Shown here one piece after another: positions 50,943 to 60,879 of a stretch of DNA of 64,000 nt. Position 1 is the stretch's first letter. Each line of letters begins with the position of its first letter. Position numbers and translations under genes: made by a program. The notes beneath the pieces were generated by a model, which had not been told where the DNA came from, made no database searches, and saw nothing but the letters and a program-made list of their open reading frames with translations. Source of the stretch: Neisseriaceae bacterium TC5R-5. Its GTDB lineage: Bacteria; Pseudomonadota; Gammaproteobacteria; Burkholderiales; Chromobacteriaceae. Where the stretch lies: the NCBI GenBank assembly GCA_020830965.2, contig JACCFC020000012.1, positions 37,528 to 101,527 of the forward strand. The letters are read 5' to 3'.

Positions 50943-51824
50943 ATGACAACAGCCAATCTGATTCGCCTCACCCTGCTTTCTGCTATTTGGGGCTCATCCT
51001 TCTTATTTATGCGTATCAGCGTCACGGCATTTGGCCCGGCGCTACTCATTTTTGCCCGCGTGGGGCTGGCCGCACTATTTTTACTGATCATCGCGCGCCA
51101 ACTGCACAAAACTTTGCCCATTCGTCAGCACTGGCGGCATTTCCTGCTATTGGGTCTGTTTGGCTCTGGCTTACCGTTTTTACTATTTGCTTTTGCTGCG
51201 CAAACCGTCACGGCCTCACTGCTGTCGATTCTGAATGCCACCGCACCGATGTGGGCCGTTGTGATTGCAACGGTATGGCAGCGCAAGCGACTGGCACTGC
51301 CATCTCTGTTGGGATTATTACTCGGTGTGCTAGGCGTCGCCTTACTCGCCGGCATCAACACCATGCAGCTAGCCGGCGATAGTCGTTGGGCGCTCCTGGC
51401 AGGTCTGGCTGCCCCTTTCTGCTACGGCATAGCCACCGTCTACACCCAGTCAGCTCCAGCGGTAGACCCTTACGCCAATGCGCACGGCAGTATGTGGGCA
51501 GCGACGGTACTGCTGGCTCCGTTGCTACTCAGTTCGCCGCTACCCAGCACGCTGCCCAGTCTCTCTATGATGATGGCGGTTGTTGTACTGGGTGTGCTGT
51601 GCAGCGGTGTCGCCTACTTGCTGTACTTTCGTTTGATCGCCGACATCGGTGCGGCCCCGGCTTTGACGGTGACCTATCTCACTCCGGTGTTTGGCATTTT
51701 ATGGGGGGTGTTATTTCTCAATGAAAGCGTGGGCTGGCACACACTGGCAGGCAGCCTGTGTGTGCTGGGTGGCACCGCCTTAGTCACCGGCTGGCGCCTG
51801 CCACGCCGAGCAGTGGCATCATAA
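50943..51824 (+). CDS. EamA/DMT-family transporter
   Basis: 293 residues with ten membrane segments in two EamA repeats (about 1-135 and 145-285). The start at 50943 begins MTTANLIRLTLLSAIWGSSFLFMRI, typical of the family. Probably a metabolite exporter; substrate cannot be read from sequence. Its stop is 9 bases from the convergent fghA. Confidence 0.88.
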   Translation: MTTANLIRLTLLSAIWGSSFLFMRISVTAFGPALLIFARVGLAALFLLIIARQLHKTLPIRQHWRHFLLLGLFGSGLPFLLFAFAAQTVTASLLSILNATAPMWAVVIATVWQRKRLALPSLLGLLLGVLGVALLAGINTMQLAGDSRWALLAGLAAPFCYGIATVYTQSAPAVDPYANAHGSMWAATVLLAPLLLSSPLPSTLPSLSMMMAVVVLGVLCSGVAYLLYFRLIADIGAAPALTVTYLTPVFGILWGVLFLNESVGWHTLAGSLCVLGGTALVTGWRLPRRAVAS

Positions 51825-51833
51825 AAGCAAAGC

Positions 51834-52703
51834 TTAAATGGTATCCGGCGGCAGCAAACCCATATGGCTAGCATGAAAGCGCAACTGCTCATCAATCAGG
51901 CTGGCGATAAAGTAGTAGCTATGATCGTAACCGGCGTGGCGGTACAGTTGCAGCGGGTAGCCACTGGCGGCGGCGGCCTGCTCCAGTGCTTCTGGCCGCA
52001 ACTGGCTATGCAGAAAACTATCGGCCAAACCGATATCGACCCGTAAAGGCAGGTGTTGTTGGCTGTGACGCATCAACACACTGGCGTCCCATTGCTGCCA
52101 CAAGGCCTGGTCGCTGCCCAAATAAGCGGCAAAAGCTTTTTGCCCCCAGGGGACGTCCGATGGCTGACAGATCGGGCTGAAGGCCGACACCGACACATAA
52201 TCTTGTGGTCGTGTTAAGGCACAAATCAGCGCACCGTGGCCACCCATGGAATGACCGGCAATCGCCCGTACCTCGCTAACCGGAAACTGACTGGCTATCA
52301 AGGCGGGCAATTCCTGCGTCACATAGTCATACATCCGATAGTGCGCACTCCATGGCGCTTGGCTGGCATTCAGATAGAAACCGGCGCCCTGGCCCAGATC
52401 GTAGTCGGCATCATCGGCTACATCCGCGCCGCGTGGGCTGGTATCAGGGGCAACCAGTGCCATACCCAATTGTGCCGCCAATCGCTGCGCCCCAGCTTTT
52501 TGCATGAAGTTTTCGTCACTGCAGGTCAGGCCGGACAGCCAGTACAGCACCGGCACCCGCTGTTGCTCGCTAGCCTGTGGTGGCAGGTAGATGGCGAAGC
52601 GCATACGGCAGTTGAGCGTAGTGGCATCGTGCAGGTATTGCCGATGCCAGCCGCCAAAGACTTGATTGCTACTGATATTTTCTAAGGTCACACGCGACTC
52701 CAT
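51834..52703 (-). CDS. fghA: S-formylglutathione hydrolase
   Basis: 289 residues, esterase D family. Nucleophile S152 in GHSMGGHGAL; SGLTCSDENFMQKAGAQR and DTSPRGADV are family signatures; the catalytic His is in YDHSYYF. Hydrolyses S-formylglutathione to formate and glutathione. It follows frmA after 40 bases on the same strand, giving a complete formaldehyde oxidation pathway. Confidence 0.95.
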   Translation of the reverse strand: MESRVTLENISSNQVFGGWHRQYLHDATTLNCRMRFAIYLPPQASEQQRVPVLYWLSGLTCSDENFMQKAGAQRLAAQLGMALVAPDTSPRGADVADDADYDLGQGAGFYLNASQAPWSAHYRMYDYVTQELPALIASQFPVSEVRAIAGHSMGGHGALICALTRPQDYVSVSAFSPICQPSDVPWGQKAFAAYLGSDQALWQQWDASVLMRHSQQHLPLRVDIGLADSFLHSQLRPEALEQAAAASGYPLQLYRHAGYDHSYYFIASLIDEQLRFHASHMGLLPPDTI

Positions 52704-52743
52704 GGGCTCCTACCAGCAGCACTGGCAAGAGCCTATTCAGAAT

Positions 52744-53916
<1,173 letters not shown>

Positions 53917-53946
53917 CTAGGCAGGCTGCCACAGCACAAAACAAGG

Positions 53947-53975
53947 ATTATAAGCGCTAAGAGTTAGCTTGGCAG
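53947..53975 (-). promoter_or_regulatory. Probable sigma70 promoter of frmA-fghA
   Basis: TATAAT (complement of 53947-53952) with CTGCCA 17 bases upstream (complement of 53970-53975), about 80 bases before frmA. The spacer contains the near-palindrome GCTAA-GAG-TTAGC (53955-53967), a possible operator. The rest of 53869-54199 shows no gene. Confidence 0.6.
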
Positions 53976-54199
53976 ACAACTAGAACCAGACAGACAAGCT
54001 TGTCCGGCACTATTTCAACAGCCGTCACGAATAAAGCATGCGCTGCTTACCCCATTTCCTATAACAGAAAGGTAATTAAGCACTATGATGAAACCGCTAC
54101 TCTCAGTGGCAGATGACTTTCTGCTTATCTGAACGCTCCCCGGCCAACTGCGTTTTTCTCTCTTGACTCCTGATTCACCTAACTTTATTGAAAGCAGAC

Positions 54200-55252
54200 A
54201 TGACCAACACCCCCACTACCAGCAATAAGCAAGACAACCTTATTCAAGCTTGGGCAGCACAAGCCTCCGGCGCAGCACTGACCCCTTTTCAGTTCGATGC
54301 TGGCCCTCTGGGCAATGAAGAAGTGGAAATCGCCGTCGCTTACTGCGGCATTTGCCACTCCGACTTATCAATGTTGGATAACGAGTGGGGAATGACCAAC
54401 TATCCCTTTGTGCCTGGGCATGAGGCAGTTGGCCGCATTGTTCGCTTGGGCAGTCAGGCGACGAATAAAGGCTTGCAGTTGGGACAAACAGTAGGCATAG
54501 GCTGGCACAGCACTAGTTGCATGCACTGTCACCCCTGTCTGTCTGGAGACCACAATTTATGTGGCCAGGCGCAACCGACCATTGTCGGCCGCCATGGCGG
54601 TTTTGCTGATAAGTTGCGCTGCCACTGGGCCTGGGCTATTCCACTGCCAGAGCAACTGGATATCAGCAGTGCCGGCCCGCTGTTCTGTGGTGGCATCACC
54701 GTTTTCAACCCGCTACTGCAACACAAAATTCTGCCCACCCAACGAGTAGGCGTAGTCGGCATTGGCGGGCTGGGTCATTTAGCGCTGCGTTTCATGCGTG
54801 CCTGGGGCTGTGAAGTGACGGCGTTTACCTCGTCCAGCAGCAAGCATGCCGAAGCCATGGCCTTGGGTGCTCATCGCGTGGTAGCCAGCAATGATAGTGC
54901 CGCGCTGCGATCACTGGCCGGACAACTGGATTTTGTGCTGGTTACCGCCAATGTGGCGCTGGATTGGAACGCCTTTATTCAAACGCTGGCACCGAAAGGA
55001 CGTTTACATTTTGTCGGTGCGATACCCAAACCATTGGGGTTAGCGGTATTCCCATTACTCTTGCAACAAGCATCGGTTTCCGGCTCTCCTACCGGTTCCC
55101 CAGCCTCCATCGGCGAGATGCTGGCTTTCTGCGCCCGCCATCAGATTGCACCACAGGTAGAGCATTTTGCGCTGAGTGAGGTCAATGCTGCACTGGATCA
55201 TCTACGCGCCGGTAAAGCGCGCTACCGTCTGATTTTGGATATGCAAAAATAA
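54200..55252 (+). CDS. Zinc-dependent alcohol/aldehyde dehydrogenase (YahK/CAD type)
   Basis: 350 residues. Catalytic zinc motif CGICHSD (C52) and GHEAVG (H74); structural zinc cysteines C107, C110, C113, C121; Rossmann motif GIGGLGHLALRF. The CAD-like subfamily is mostly NADPH-dependent aldehyde reductases. It diverges from frmA with 331 bases between, and a terminator follows. A role beside formaldehyde detoxification is possible but not shown. Confidence 0.88.
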   Translation: MTNTPTTSNKQDNLIQAWAAQASGAALTPFQFDAGPLGNEEVEIAVAYCGICHSDLSMLDNEWGMTNYPFVPGHEAVGRIVRLGSQATNKGLQLGQTVGIGWHSTSCMHCHPCLSGDHNLCGQAQPTIVGRHGGFADKLRCHWAWAIPLPEQLDISSAGPLFCGGITVFNPLLQHKILPTQRVGVVGIGGLGHLALRFMRAWGCEVTAFTSSSSKHAEAMALGAHRVVASNDSAALRSLAGQLDFVLVTANVALDWNAFIQTLAPKGRLHFVGAIPKPLGLAVFPLLLQQASVSGSPTGSPASIGEMLAFCARHQIAPQVEHFALSEVNAALDHLRAGKARYRLILDMQK

Positions 55253-55294
55253 GCCCATCACCTCAGACACGGTTCAGAAGCCACCACACATGTC

Positions 55295-55320
55295 AGCGCC
55301 AGCACCCAAGCTGGCGCTTT
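55295..55320 (+). terminator. Rho-independent terminator after the YahK-type gene
   Basis: Perfect 9-bp stem AGCGCCAGC/GCTGGCGCT with a 6-base loop and TT after it, 42 bases past the stop. Confidence 0.75.
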
Positions 55321-55510
55321 GACATTACTGACCAGATGAAGCCCCCTCTATAAAAGAGGCCGATAACATCAAAATGGCAAGACCAGACAAACTCCGGCTT
55401 TAAAAGAGATGAAAAAACTAGGATATACTGCCATCTCGCGCTAATACGCTGCGCAACAAAGCGCAAACACCACTTTTACCACTCACTCAGACCGATTAGA
55501 AAACCCCACC

Positions 55511-55885
55511 ATGAAAATGCACCAAGCCCAGGGAGCAGGCAAAAACTTTTTTACCGGCTATGGCCCTGGTCATGTACTGATCAATAACGAACGCCATGAC
55601 GGGCCGCTGATTGTTAGTGCCGAGAGTATTACACCCTGGACGGCCACTAGCTTTGCCGAACTAACAGAAGTGCACTTTGCCGAACTGCTAAGTTATCAGC
55701 CAGAAGTCGTACTGTTTGGCTCCGGCAAAAATCTGCGCTTTTTTCACCCACGCCTCAGCGCCGCACTAAGCAATGCCGGTATCGGCGTGGAGATCATGGA
55801 CACACAAGCCGCCTGCCGCACCTTCAATATTTTATTGGCAGAAGACCGACGGGTGCTTGCGGCGCTGTTAACCATTGAAGCCTAG
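55511..55885 (+). CDS. Mth938-like domain protein
   Basis: 124 residues of the Mth938/NDUFAF3 fold: YGPGHVLINNERHDGPLIVSAESITPW and PEVVLFGSGKNLRFFHPRL followed by GVEIMDTQAACRTFNILLAEDRRV. Eukaryotic relatives help assemble complex I; the bacterial role is unknown. A TATACT box at 55424-55429 may be its -10. Its stop shares the palindrome CTAG with the stop of the convergent ndh gene. Confidence 0.85.
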   Translation: MKMHQAQGAGKNFFTGYGPGHVLINNERHDGPLIVSAESITPWTATSFAELTEVHFAELLSYQPEVVLFGSGKNLRFFHPRLSAALSNAGIGVEIMDTQAACRTFNILLAEDRRVLAALLTIEA

Positions 55886-57198
55886 TGCAACTTTAACGAA
55901 GGCTGTGCAGCCTGGCGCAGCTTATCGCCGACATACAAAAAGCCCACCAATACCCAACCATGCACAGCGGCCTGATGCATGCGATATAAGGAGCTGTAAA
56001 TCAGCTTGGCACTCAAACCTTCCACATAATAATCGCGCTTTGGCCCTACCACCGAAGCCAGGCTACCCACCGCCTTATGCTTACCCAGTGAAACCAGCAT
56101 TCCTTGTGGCTTGAACACAAAGGGCTTGCCCTGACGGCCATTTATCCGCAGCGTTAACTCTCTGGCCAACCAACGCGCCTGCTGGTGTGCCACTTGTGCA
56201 GTAGCAGACAAATAACTCCCGCTATCCCCATCCGGTGCTTCAGCACAATCTCCCATTGCATAAATACACTCACCGCCCTGGCAATGCAGCCACTTATCCA
56301 CCTTGAGCTGATTAATCGTATTCACCGGCAACCCATCCAGTTGGGCCAGCCAGCCCGGCGCTTTCACGCCAGCGGCCCAGACAGTGATATCGGACAAAAC
56401 CTTGCTGCCATTCTGTAATTCAACCCCATCTTCCAGTACCGCAGCTACCCGGCTGTTAGTGAGTACCTTGATCTGCCGTGCCGCGAGTTGTGCCTCGGCA
56501 TAGGCCGACAACGATGGTGGCGCAGCCACCAAAATGCGCTCCGAGCCCTCAATCACACTGATTTCGACCCGCTCGGGCTGCAAACGCGCACCGTAAGCAT
56601 GCAACTCGCGCAAAGTATGATTAAGCTCGGCCGCCAGTTCCACGCCGGTAGCGCCACCGCCGACAATGGCCATGCGCATTTTACGCAAAGGCTCCACGCC
56701 ATTACTGCACTGAAAAGCCAGCTCCAACACCTTATGGCGCAAAGCCTCGGCATCCGCGGGGGTATTCAGAAACATCGCATGCTCGGCCACGCCGGGTGTA
56801 CCGAAATCATTACTTTCCGCCCCGACTGCCAATACCAGCCAATCATAAGCAATATCCCGCGCCGCACTGAGCTCCTCTCCATCGCTACCCAACACTGCCT
56901 GCAGGCGAATCGTGCGCTGAGCCTGATTGAGCTCTTCCATATAGCCAAACTCAAACTCATAACCGTTACGGTAACCATGCGCAAAATAGTTCACTTCATC
57001 TTCACCACTATTTAACGCGCCGGTTGCCACCTCATGCAGCAACGGCTTCCAGATATGAGTGGCAGAACCATCCACCAAGACAATATGCGCCAAATGTTTG
57101 GCACCCAAGGTACGCCCCAAACGGGTGGCCAGTTCCAAGCCCCCGGCCCCCCCTCCGACAATGACAATATTGGGTAAAGCTGAACGACGACTTAACAT
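55882..57198 (-). CDS. ndh: NADH dehydrogenase, type II
   Basis: 438 residues. FAD site IVIVGGGAGGLELATRLGR at the N-terminus, NADH site MAIVGGGATGVELAAELNH, and AMGDCAEAPD for FAD contact. Single-subunit, non-proton-pumping NADH:quinone oxidoreductase at the membrane; it can keep respiration going when terminal oxidases or complex I are limiting, which fits a cyanide-producing cell. The divergent kgtP gene is 354 bases away. Confidence 0.93.
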   Translation of the reverse strand: MLSRRSALPNIVIVGGGAGGLELATRLGRTLGAKHLAHIVLVDGSATHIWKPLLHEVATGALNSGEDEVNYFAHGYRNGYEFEFGYMEELNQAQRTIRLQAVLGSDGEELSAARDIAYDWLVLAVGAESNDFGTPGVAEHAMFLNTPADAEALRHKVLELAFQCSNGVEPLRKMRMAIVGGGATGVELAAELNHTLRELHAYGARLQPERVEISVIEGSERILVAAPPSLSAYAEAQLAARQIKVLTNSRVAAVLEDGVELQNGSKVLSDITVWAAGVKAPGWLAQLDGLPVNTINQLKVDKWLHCQGGECIYAMGDCAEAPDGDSGSYLSATAQVAHQQARWLARELTLRINGRQGKPFVFKPQGMLVSLGKHKAVGSLASVVGPKRDYYVEGLSAKLIYSSLYRMHQAAVHGWVLVGFLYVGDKLRQAAQPSLKLH

Positions 57199-57346
57199 AA
57201 TGACTCCCTAAAGTTGTAAAGAAGGCTGCTAGCAGCCCGCCCTGAATGAAAGTCCCCGTACTATACGCGAAGCCAGTCGCTCCCAAACGATGCCCTGCTT
57301 CATTACTATAGAAAAGCTCTATAGCCATTGAGCTTTAACGCGCAGC

Positions 57347-57442
57347 TAGCGCTAAGAAGAACCCCGAAGCTAAGGTGCGCCGACGCAGACAGTACCAGTA
57401 GTACGGCGAGGAGGCGCAACGCGGGATCAGGGGGGCCAACGT
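57347..57442 (+). mobile_element. Decayed Correia-like MITE, copy 2
   Basis: The core CGACGCAGACAGTACCAGTA followed by GTACGGCGAGGAGGCGCAAC matches copies 3 and 4. The left end (GCGCTAAGAAGA) is a damaged form of the terminal repeat and the right end is unrecognisable. It lies in the ndh/kgtP divergent region; the rest of 57199-57552 shows no gene. Confidence 0.75.
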
Positions 57443-57552
57443 ACCTGCTGATAATAGGAATATGGAACGACTAGTAGACAAAGGGTGGGTAGTCTGAGGG
57501 ACAATAGCCGCCAGCTAATTTATAAACAGCCTTCTGGACAGGTAGTCAAACC

Positions 57553-58887
57553 ATGAGCGAACTTACTCCCCCTGCGGCTAATCGCAGCGAACACCTTACG
57601 CCCCCCCCTGAGTACAGCAAAGAAGAAAAGCGCCATCGTATTTTTTCCATTATGGCGGCGTCTTCCGGCAATCTAGTCGAATGGTTCGACTTCTATGTCT
57701 ATGCTTTTGCCGCACTATATTTTGCCCCAGTCTTCTTCCCCAAGGCTGACCCCACGGTGCAGTTACTCAATACTGCCGGCGTCTTTGCCGCAGGTTTTCT
57801 GATGCGACCGGTAGGTGGCTGGCTGTTTGGTGTGATTGCCGACCGTTATGGCCGCAAAACATCCATGCTGATTTCGGTGTGTATGATGTGTGCCGGGTCG
57901 CTGGTCATCGCCTGCTTACCGACTTATGCAACCATTGGTGCCCTGGCACCGTTTTTATTGCTGGTCTGCCGCTTATTCCAAGGCCTGTCTGTTGGTGGAG
58001 AATATGGCACCACTGCCACTTATATGAGTGAAGTCGCCCTACGTGGTCGCCGTGGCTTTTTCTCCTCGTTCCAATACGTCACCCTAATTGGCGGCCAGCT
58101 ACTCGCGGTCCTGCTGATTGTGATTCTGGAAGCTTTTCTGAGTGAAGCCGAAATGCGTGCCTGGGGCTGGCGCATACCTTTTGTAGTCGGTGCCATTGCC
58201 GCAGTCGTTGCCCTGCTGTTGCGTCGTACCTTACATGAAACACAAAGCGAAAGTGCGCGTAATAATAAAGAAGCCGGCAGCATGAGCACGCTATTCCAAC
58301 ATCACAAAGCCGCTTTCTTTACTGTTCTTGGCTACACTGCCGGCGGTTCTTTGATTTTCTATACCTTTACCACCTATATGCAGAAGTATCTGGTCAATAC
58401 CGTACATTTACCAATCAAAACAGCCAGCTACGTCATGACGGGTGCGCTATTCCTATTCATGTGCATGCAGCCACTATTTGGTGCTTTATCCGACCGCATT
58501 GGCCGCCGCAATAATATGCTGCTGTTCAGCGGACTAGGCGCCCTTGCCACCGTTCCCATTCTGAGCACACTGCATTATGTAAGCAGCCCTCTGATCGCTT
58601 TTCTGCTGATTGTGCTAGCACTGGCTATTGTGAGCTTTTACACCTCCATCAGCGGCATCGTTAAAGCAGAAATGTTCCCACCGGAAATACGGGCCTTGGG
58701 TGTCGGACTCTCTTATGCAGTGGGTAATGCTATTTTTGGTGGCTCCGCTGAATATGTCGCGCTGGGCATGAAATCACTGGGACACGAAAGTGCTTTTTAC
58801 TGGTATGTGACGGCCATGATGGCAATTGCCTTTGTGGTGAGCTTGCGTCTGCCACGTCAAGCAACGTATCTGCAGCACGATCACTAA
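57553..58887 (+). CDS. kgtP: Alpha-ketoglutarate:H+ symporter (MHS/MFS family)
   Basis: 444 residues, 12 membrane segments. Very close to E. coli KgtP as remembered: [61 protein letters not shown] and [38 protein letters not shown]. Imports 2-oxoglutarate and related dicarboxylates. Ended by a strong hairpin terminator. Confidence 0.92.
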   Translation: MSELTPPAANRSEHLTPPPEYSKEEKRHRIFSIMAASSGNLVEWFDFYVYAFAALYFAPVFFPKADPTVQLLNTAGVFAAGFLMRPVGGWLFGVIADRYGRKTSMLISVCMMCAGSLVIACLPTYATIGALAPFLLLVCRLFQGLSVGGEYGTTATYMSEVALRGRRGFFSSFQYVTLIGGQLLAVLLIVILEAFLSEAEMRAWGWRIPFVVGAIAAVVALLLRRTLHETQSESARNNKEAGSMSTLFQHHKAAFFTVLGYTAGGSLIFYTFTTYMQKYLVNTVHLPIKTASYVMTGALFLFMCMQPLFGALSDRIGRRNNMLLFSGLGALATVPILSTLHYVSSPLIAFLLIVLALAIVSFYTSISGIVKAEMFPPEIRALGVGLSYAVGNAIFGGSAEYVALGMKSLGHESAFYWYVTAMMAIAFVVSLRLPRQATYLQHDH

Positions 58888-58921
58888 ACAATTGTCGGTG
58901 CTAACAAACCAACCGCAATAA

Positions 58922-58953
58922 AAAAGCGGTGACTGGCACCAGTCACCGCTTTT
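58922..58953. terminator. Strong bidirectional-type terminator after kgtP
   Basis: Perfect 14-bp stem AAAAGCGGTGACTG/CAGTCACCGCTTTT with a 4-base loop, 35 bases past kgtP. A and T runs on both sides suit both strands. Confidence 0.9.
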
Positions 58954-58972
58954 CGAGACGACACCACTCTTA

Positions 58973-59084
58973 GAGCCGCTAACAAAAGCTCGAAGAGTAC
59001 CTGAGCCAAGGCGCGCCGACGAAGACAGTACAAATGGTACGGCAAGGAGGCGCAACGCTGGATCAGGGGGTTTGTTAGCGGCTC
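58973..59084 (+). mobile_element. 112-bp Correia-like MITE, copy 3
   Basis: Ends GAGCCGCTAACAAAA and TTTGTTAGCGGCTC form terminal inverted repeats; flanked by TTA on the left and TTG on the right. The core contains GTACAAATGGTACGGCAAGG, nearly the same as a segment of Neisseria Correia elements as I recall them. It begins 20 bases after the kgtP terminator and ends 5 bases before the stop codon of the exported DJ-1 gene. Confidence 0.88.
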
Positions 59085-59089
59085 TTGGC

Positions 59090-59935
59090 TTATAAGGTTC
59101 CGGCTAGGCGCTGCAGCAATTTATTGCCGACGTCAGGTGCCGAAGCCGGATTTTGACCAGTAATCAACTCCCTATCCTCCACCACATGCGCCTGCCAAGG
59201 CTGTGTGCTCTTGCTGAAACGCATGCCTGCCTGCTCTAACGCCGTTTGCGGATAAAACTGCATCTGACCGCCCTGCAGCTGTGCTTTGGACGCCTCTTCT
59301 TCCTGATTGCTAAACACCGTCGTTTTATAGCCCGCGTAAATCCAATTCGGACTCTGCACCTGCTTACCACTCACCATCTGCTGCTTAAATCCCGCCGCAT
59401 CGGGCAGCGCCGCTAATAATGCAATCGGCCCATGGCACACCAGAGCCGTGGTCTTGCCTTGCTGATGAAACGCTGTCAGCAAACGCCCCAAAGAGCGGCT
59501 AGTCAGCAAGTCCTGCATCGGAGCATGTCCACCAGGAACATACACGGCATCAAACTTGCCATAACCGATTTGCTCGACACGCGCCAGGCTGATGACAGGC
59601 GACTGTGTCGCAGAAGTAACTTGTAGCTTTTCCAGCAACGCAAAATGCTCATCCATCGCGGCCTTACTGCCACCGAAATACACAGGATTAAGCGATTTCT
59701 TATCCATCGCCGGCGCTCTTCCCTCCGGCGTAGCGAATGTCACCTGATGCCCGGCATCTAACAGCATCTTCACTGGCTGCATCATCTCATTCAGATAAAA
59801 ACCGGTAGCAAACCTCTTACCATCTTTCAAATCCAGATAATCAACATCTGACAACACCACCAACACATTACCGGCACTCGCCATAACGCTAGCCAATACC
59901 AAACCAGCAGCTAATAGTTTTAATTTAACTCTCAT
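59090..59935 (-). CDS. Exported DJ-1/PfpI-family protein
   Basis: 281 residues. Signal peptide 1-21 (LVLASVMASA). Class I glutamine-amidotransferase-like fold with E50 (GFYLNEM) and nucleophilic C167 in LVCHGP, the pattern of Hsp31-like glyoxalases/chaperones. A periplasmic location is unusual for this family. It has a divergent cytosolic paralogue upstream at 60074-60769. The 112-bp repeat adjoins its stop. Confidence 0.85.
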   Translation of the reverse strand: MRVKLKLLAAGLVLASVMASAGNVLVVLSDVDYLDLKDGKRFATGFYLNEMMQPVKMLLDAGHQVTFATPEGRAPAMDKKSLNPVYFGGSKAAMDEHFALLEKLQVTSATQSPVISLARVEQIGYGKFDAVYVPGGHAPMQDLLTSRSLGRLLTAFHQQGKTTALVCHGPIALLAALPDAAGFKQQMVSGKQVQSPNWIYAGYKTTVFSNQEEEASKAQLQGGQMQFYPQTALEQAGMRFSKSTQPWQAHVVEDRELITGQNPASAPDVGNKLLQRLAGTL

Positions 59936-59971
59936 TACATTTTATCCCTTAAATTCGATTGCACTTACTTA

Positions 59972-60083
59972 GATCCGCTCACAAAACCTCGAAGAATCCC
60001 TAAGCCGAGGCGCGCCGACGCAGACCGTACCAGTAGTACGGCAAGGAGGCGCAACGCTGGATCAGGGGGTTTGTTAACGGCTC
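59972..60083 (+). mobile_element. 112-bp Correia-like MITE, copy 4, ending inside a gene
   Basis: Ends GATCCGCTCACAAAA and TTTGTTAACGGCTC; flanked on both sides by TTA (59969-59971 and 60084-60086). Same length and orientation as copy 3. Its right end contains the stop codon (60074-60076) and last codons of the cytosolic DJ-1 gene, so the insertion replaced the original 3' end of that gene. Confidence 0.88.
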
Positions 60084-60769
60084 TTAGGTAGTAGCAAATC
60101 ACGAATGGCCTCACCGACACCGCTAGCCGACTGCGGATTCTGACCCGTGACCAAGCGCTGATCTACTGATACCTGACAAGTCCAGTTAGCAGCGGCTTCA
60201 TGCTTGGCACCACGCTCTGCCAGTGTGCTGGCCAACAAAAATGGCACAATATTTTCCAGCTTCTCCGCCCGCTCTTCAGCATCGGTAAAGGCACTTACCC
60301 GCTTGCCGTCTACCAAATAGCGACCATCGCTTAGTTTCACGTTAACCAAGGCGGATGGGCCATGACATACCGCCGATACCACGCCGCCAGCCTCGTATAT
60401 CTCACGGGCTACCATTTGCACGGCCGTGCTTTGCGGAAAATCCCACATGGTGCCGTGACCACCGACAAACAGCACCGCCGAGTAATGTGAGGCATCGACA
60501 TCCGCTAGCCGTGGTGTGCTGCTCAGGCGGCGCTGAAAGTCAGCATCATGCCAATAGCGCGCATTGATGGCATCATCCAGATTCAAACCATCCACCGGCG
60601 GCAAACCACCCTGGATCGAGGCAAACTCACTGGCAATACCGGCAGCGTCCAATACTGCCAAGGGATGGGTTAATTCCGACAGATAAAAGCCAGTAGCCTG
60701 ACCGGTACTGCCTTTTTCTGCGTGGCTAGTTAGCACCAACAATACCGGGCGAAGAGTTTGGGTAGTCAT
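60074..60769 (-). CDS. Cytosolic DJ-1/PfpI-family protein (3' end supplied by a MITE)
   Basis: 231 residues, no signal peptide. E32 (GFYLSEL) and C135 in AVCHGP mark the active site of Hsp31/glyoxalase III-type proteins; GGHGTMWDFP is also typical. The last residues, S-R plus TAA and part of the preceding Lys codon, are read from the terminal repeat of the 112-bp element. A LysR-type gene diverges 110 bases upstream and probably regulates it. Confidence 0.88.
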   Translation of the reverse strand: MTTQTLRPVLLVLTSHAEKGSTGQATGFYLSELTHPLAVLDAAGIASEFASIQGGLPPVDGLNLDDAINARYWHDADFQRRLSSTPRLADVDASHYSAVLFVGGHGTMWDFPQSTAVQMVAREIYEAGGVVSAVCHGPSALVNVKLSDGRYLVDGKRVSAFTDAEERAEKLENIVPFLLASTLAERGAKHEAAANWTCQVSVDQRLVTGQNPQSASGVGEAIRDLLLPKSR

Positions 60770-60879
60770 GATGATTTTCCTATCGCTGAGAATGAAGAAG
60801 AGATGGCCGCTAGTTTATTGCAGACATTCATAGCAATAAACTACCATGCAAAAAATACTTCTTTGCTTTTGAGGATAAA

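Noticed and set aside
55424..55429. TATACT as a promoter for the Mth938-like gene
   Set aside because: No acceptable -35 at the right distance; mentioned only as a weak candidate.
57032..57328. 98-codon minus-strand frame over the start of ndh
   Set aside because: Shadow of ndh in another frame; the ndh frame has the FAD motif and correct length.
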